DNA of 6,940 nt from Chloroflexota bacterium (GTDB lineage: Bacteria; Chloroflexota; Limnocylindria; QHBO01), in the NCBI GenBank assembly GCA_005879775.1, contig VBJX01000058.1, forward strand, positions 1 to 6,940, given 5' to 3'. Positions 4,191 through 6,940 of this stretch are shown in pieces. The translations under genes and the position numbers were made by a program. How positions within the stretch are numbered: the first letter of the stretch is position 1; each line of letters opens with the position of its first letter. The notes beneath the pieces are model-generated. The model made no database searches and was not told the origin of the DNA. It was given only the letters and a program-made list of their open reading frames with translations.

Positions 4191-6940
4191 TCAGCGGCTG
4201 GGGACTGCCTCGGCTTCAACGTCAGCCGGCGCCGGGGCGCTCAACGCCGACAGGGCGCGCAACGCAACGTCGACCGGGTCGCGACCCGGGGCCACCGGGA
4301 TGCGCACCTGGTTCGAGCCGGCCACTGGCCGGAAGCCGGCGAGCATGAGGACCCGCCCCACCGCAGCCCGGTCGTAGCGCGGCCACTTGAAGGTCACGCG
4401 GCCGGCCTCGGCGCGGACGTCGGGGACGTGCACCAGCTCGGCGGCCATGCGCACCGCGACCGCGCGGAAGAGCCCCTCGACCGGCTCGGGAACCGGGCCG
4501 AATCGGTCGCGCAGCTCCCCCCGCAGGGCCTCGGCATCGGCCTCGGATCGGATCGAGGCGAACCGCCGGTAGGCCTCGAGCTTGGCTCCTGAATCGGCGA
4601 TGTAGGCATCGGGCAGGAAGGCTGACCCGGGCAGGTCCAGGCGGACCGCCGCGGTCTCCGGCGCCACCACCCGGCCCCGCCGCACCTCGACCGCCTCGGC
4701 CAGCATCCGGGTGTAGAGCTCGAAGCCGACCGCGGCCATGTGGCCGTGCTGCTCGGGCCCCAGGATGTTGCCCGCCCCGCGGATCTCCAGGTCGGAGAGT
4801 GCGATCTGGTAGCCGGCCCCGAGGTCGGATGCGGAGAAGATGGCGTGCAACCGCTTGCGCGCGACGCTCGATAGCGGCTGGCCGCGACGGTGCAGCAGGT
4901 AGGCGTACGCCCGCCGATCCGAGCGTCCCACCCGGCCGCGCAGCTGGTAAAGCTGGGCCAGGCCCAGTGCATCGGCGCGGGCGATGATGATCGTGTTGCT
5001 GTTGGGGATGTCGAGCCCTGACTCGATGATGGTGGTGCAGACCAGGACGTCGAATCGCCCGCCGTCGAAGTCGAGCATCACCCGCTCCAGCAGCCCCTCG
5101 GGCATCTGGCCGTGCCCGATCGCCACCTTGGCGCGCGGCACCAGTCGTCGGACCCGCTCCGCGGCCGCCTCGATCGTCTCGACCCGGTTGTGGACGTAGA
5201 AGACCTGCCCGCCGCGATCCAGCTCGCGGTTGATCGCGTCGCGCACCAGGCCGTCGTCGTCCTCGGCGATCCGCGTGAGGATGGGCAACCGGGCCTCCGG
5301 TGGCGTCTCGATCACCGACAGGTCGCGGATGCCAACGAGCGACAGGTGCAGGGTCCGCGGAATCGGCGTGGCGGACAACGTCAGCACGTCGACCTCGCGG
5401 CGCATCGACTTGATCCGCTCCTTGTGGCCGACGCCGAAGCGCTGCTCCTCGTCGACCACCAGCAGCCCCAGGTCGGCGAAGGCAATGTCCTTCGAGAGAA
5501 TCCGATGCGTCCCGATCAGCACGTCGACGCTTCCCTCGGTCACGGCCGCCACAGTCCGCTCCTGCTCCGCTTTGCCGACGAAACGGCTCAGCATCTCGAC
5601 CCGCACCGGGAAAGGCGCCAGGCGGCGCCGGAACGTGCCCAGGTGCTGCTGCGCCAGGACCGTGGTCGGCACCAGGACGGCGACCTGCTTGCCGTCCTGC
5701 ACCGCCTTGAAGGCCGCTCGCAGCGCCACCTCGGTCTTGCCATAGCCGACGTCCCCGCAGACGAGCCGGTCCATCGGACGCCGGCGGAGCATATCGGCCT
5801 TCACCTCTACGATCGTCCGTTCCTGGTCGGGCGTCTCGGAGTAGGGGAAGGCCTCCTCCAGCTCGCGCTGCCAGGTCGTGTCGGGCGAGAAGGAGAAGCC
5901 GGGCGCGGACTCGCGGGCGGCGTAGATCTCGAGCAGGTCCTCGGCCAGCTCGGCGACGGCGCGCCGTACCCGTCCCTTGGTGCGCTCCCAGTCGGTGCCG
6001 CCCAGGCGCGACAGGGTGGGGGCCGGCCCGCCCGAGTAGCGCGTGATGCGCCCGATCATGTCGGCCGGCAGGAAGATCTTGTCGTCGCCGGCGAAGTCGA
6101 GCTGCAGGTACTCCTTGGTGGCGCCCCCGTACTCGCGCTGCGTCATGCCCGCGTAGCGCGCGATCCCATGATCGACGTGGACCACCGCGTCGCCGATGGC
6201 CAGCTTCCCGATCAGGTCGCGCGTCACCACCCGCTTCGACGGGGTGAGCCGCCGCACGCGGGTCGCGCCGAAGAGCTCCCGGTCACTGAGCACCAGCAAT
6301 CCGCTCGGGCCGTGGACGAAGCCGGCGGTCAGCGAGCCATGGACCAGGCCGATGGAGCCCGATGGCGGTAGCTCGCGCAGCTCGGCCTGCGGCGCGACCG
6401 TCAGGCCGCCCTCCTCCAGCAGCTCACCGATTCGGCTCGCCTGGTCGGTGCTGACCACCAGCCGGCGGGGAGCGGCGGCCATCTCTGCCAGCCAGCTGCC
6501 GAGGCGCTCGGCGCGACCGGGCAGGACCGGGGCGGGGGCATAGCCGGCGTCACGCTCAGCCCCCTCGTCAAGCACCTCGGTGGCCACGTCGCGCAGGCGC
6601 GTGAGGGTGGCTGCTGCCTCGTATGGGAGCGGCCAGCGCTTCGGCAGCTCCCCGGAGGCGATGAGTCCGGCCCGCCGCTCGTCGGCCTGCTGATCCAGGT
6701 CGGCCGCGATGGCCTGCAGCTCGGAGAGGTCGCTCAGGACGAGGTGTGCGCCCTGCGGGACGTGGTCCGCGGCCGGGCCTGCGGTGAGCAGCGCCGCCCA
6801 CGTCTCGGCCGCTTCGGCCACGTCGCCCTGCTCCAGGCGCACCAGGTCCTCGTCGAGAGCCTCCGAGCGGGGAGCAGGGGCGGTCGCCGCGAGCGACTCC
6901 CATCCTTCGGGCGGGAGGAATTCGCTGGCGGGCAGCAGCG
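4191..6940 (-). CDS. mfd: Transcription-repair coupling factor Mfd (5' end beyond window)
   Basis: Mfd is an ATP-driven DNA translocase that removes RNA polymerase stalled at lesions and recruits UvrA for nucleotide excision repair. The visible 915 residues, numbered from the window edge, begin in the UvrB-homology region with LLPASEF. The CarD-like RNA polymerase interaction domain is at about 243-304 (IGDAVVHVDHGIARYAG onward). The superfamily 2 motor follows: Walker A GDVGYGKTE (395-403), DEEQ box (496-499), SATPIPRTL (522-530), TTIIESGLDIPNSNTIII (635-652) and QLRGRVGRS (665-673). The TRCF C-terminal domain is at about 762-862. The frame stays open to the window end, and the GTG at 6842 is internal because LLPASEF lies upstream of it. 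About 200-280 N-terminal residues should be missing, judging from the usual 1,100-1,200 aa. All motor motifs look intact. The acnA start is 601 bp downstream, so co-transcription is doubtful. Confidence 0.97.
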   Translation of the reverse strand, partial: LLPASEFLPPEGWESLAATAPAPRSEALDEDLVRLEQGDVAEAAETWAALLTAGPAADHVPQGAHLVLSDLSELQAIAADLDQQADERRAGLIASGELPKRWPLPYEAAATLTRLRDVATEVLDEGAERDAGYAPAPVLPGRAERLGSWLAEMAAAPRRLVVSTDQASRIGELLEEGGLTVAPQAELRELPPSGSIGLVHGSLTAGFVHGPSGLLVLSDRELFGATRVRRLTPSKRVVTRDLIGKLAIGDAVVHVDHGIARYAGMTQREYGGATKEYLQLDFAGDDKIFLPADMIGRITRYSGGPAPTLSRLGGTDWERTKGRVRRAVAELAEDLLEIYAARESAPGFSFSPDTTWQRELEEAFPYSETPDQERTIVEVKADMLRRRPMDRLVCGDVGYGKTEVALRAAFKAVQDGKQVAVLVPTTVLAQQHLGTFRRRLAPFPVRVEMLSRFVGKAEQERTVAAVTEGSVDVLIGTHRILSKDIAFADLGLLVVDEEQRFGVGHKERIKSMRREVDVLTLSATPIPRTLHLSLVGIRDLSVIETPPEARLPILTRIAEDDDGLVRDAINRELDRGGQVFYVHNRVETIEAAAERVRRLVPRAKVAIGHGQMPEGLLERVMLDFDGGRFDVLVCTTIIESGLDIPNSNTIIIARADALGLAQLYQLRGRVGRSDRRAYAYLLHRRGQPLSSVARKRLHAIFSASDLGAGYQIALSDLEIRGAGNILGPEQHGHMAAVGFELYTRMLAEAVEVRRGRVVAPETAAVRLDLPGSAFLPDAYIADSGAKLEAYRRFASIRSEADAEALRGELRDRFGPVPEPVEGLFRAVAVRMAAELVHVPDVRAEAGRVTFKWPRYDRAAVGRVLMLAGFRPVAGSNQVRIPVAPGRDPVDVALRALSALSAPAPADVEAEAVPSR

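Noticed and set aside
5112..6371. 419-codon open frame on the plus strand opposite mfd
   Set aside because: It is a shadow of mfd, whose motifs are intact through the whole overlap.
4191..6842. Mfd starting at the GTG at 6842
   Set aside because: The frame continues to the window edge and encodes LLPASEF, a conserved Mfd segment, so the true start lies beyond the window.

Overview
This is a GC-rich bacterial window with long open frames and strong G/C bias at third codon positions. It holds two housekeeping genes on the minus strand, one small lipoprotein gene on the plus strand, and an intergenic region of about 600 bp full of dyad repeats. Codon use and protein character suggest a high-GC soil or freshwater lineage such as Chloroflexota or Actinomycetota. 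I favour Chloroflexota weakly, because no taxonomic marker is present.

Layout. Positions 96-587 (+) encode a predicted secreted lipoprotein of unknown function. Positions 588-763 are a convergent intergenic stretch with short direct repeats. Positions 764-3589 (-) encode a complete AcnA-type aconitate hydratase of 941 aa. It starts at GTG behind a near-ideal ribosome binding site and has an unusual low-complexity linker between its domains. Positions 3590-4190 form a 601-bp non-coding region between two genes that both point left. Positions 4191-6940 (-) encode the transcription-repair coupling factor Mfd. Its helicase core and C-terminus are complete, but its N-terminus lies beyond the window edge.

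The most unusual part is the non-coding region upstream of acnA. Between about 3836 and 4158 it carries six related dyads that follow one geometry. An inner inverted pair (TGAAC or GGAGC and its mirror) is separated by exactly 7 bp, and GCCAA/TTGGC boxes flank it exactly 5 bp outside. Dyad centres lie at 3844, 3926, 3987, 4019, 4079 and 4140. Two further GCCAA/TTGGC hairpins at 3736-3761 and 3798-3817 extend the cluster toward the acnA promoter. I do not recognise this as a known operator or repeat family. It could be a multi-site operator for acnA, a nucleoprotein scaffold, or a dispersed intergenic repeat.

The genes do not form an obvious pathway. AcnA serves the TCA and glyoxylate cycles, Mfd serves transcription-coupled repair, and the lipoprotein sits in the cell envelope. 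The spacing suggests three separate transcription units.
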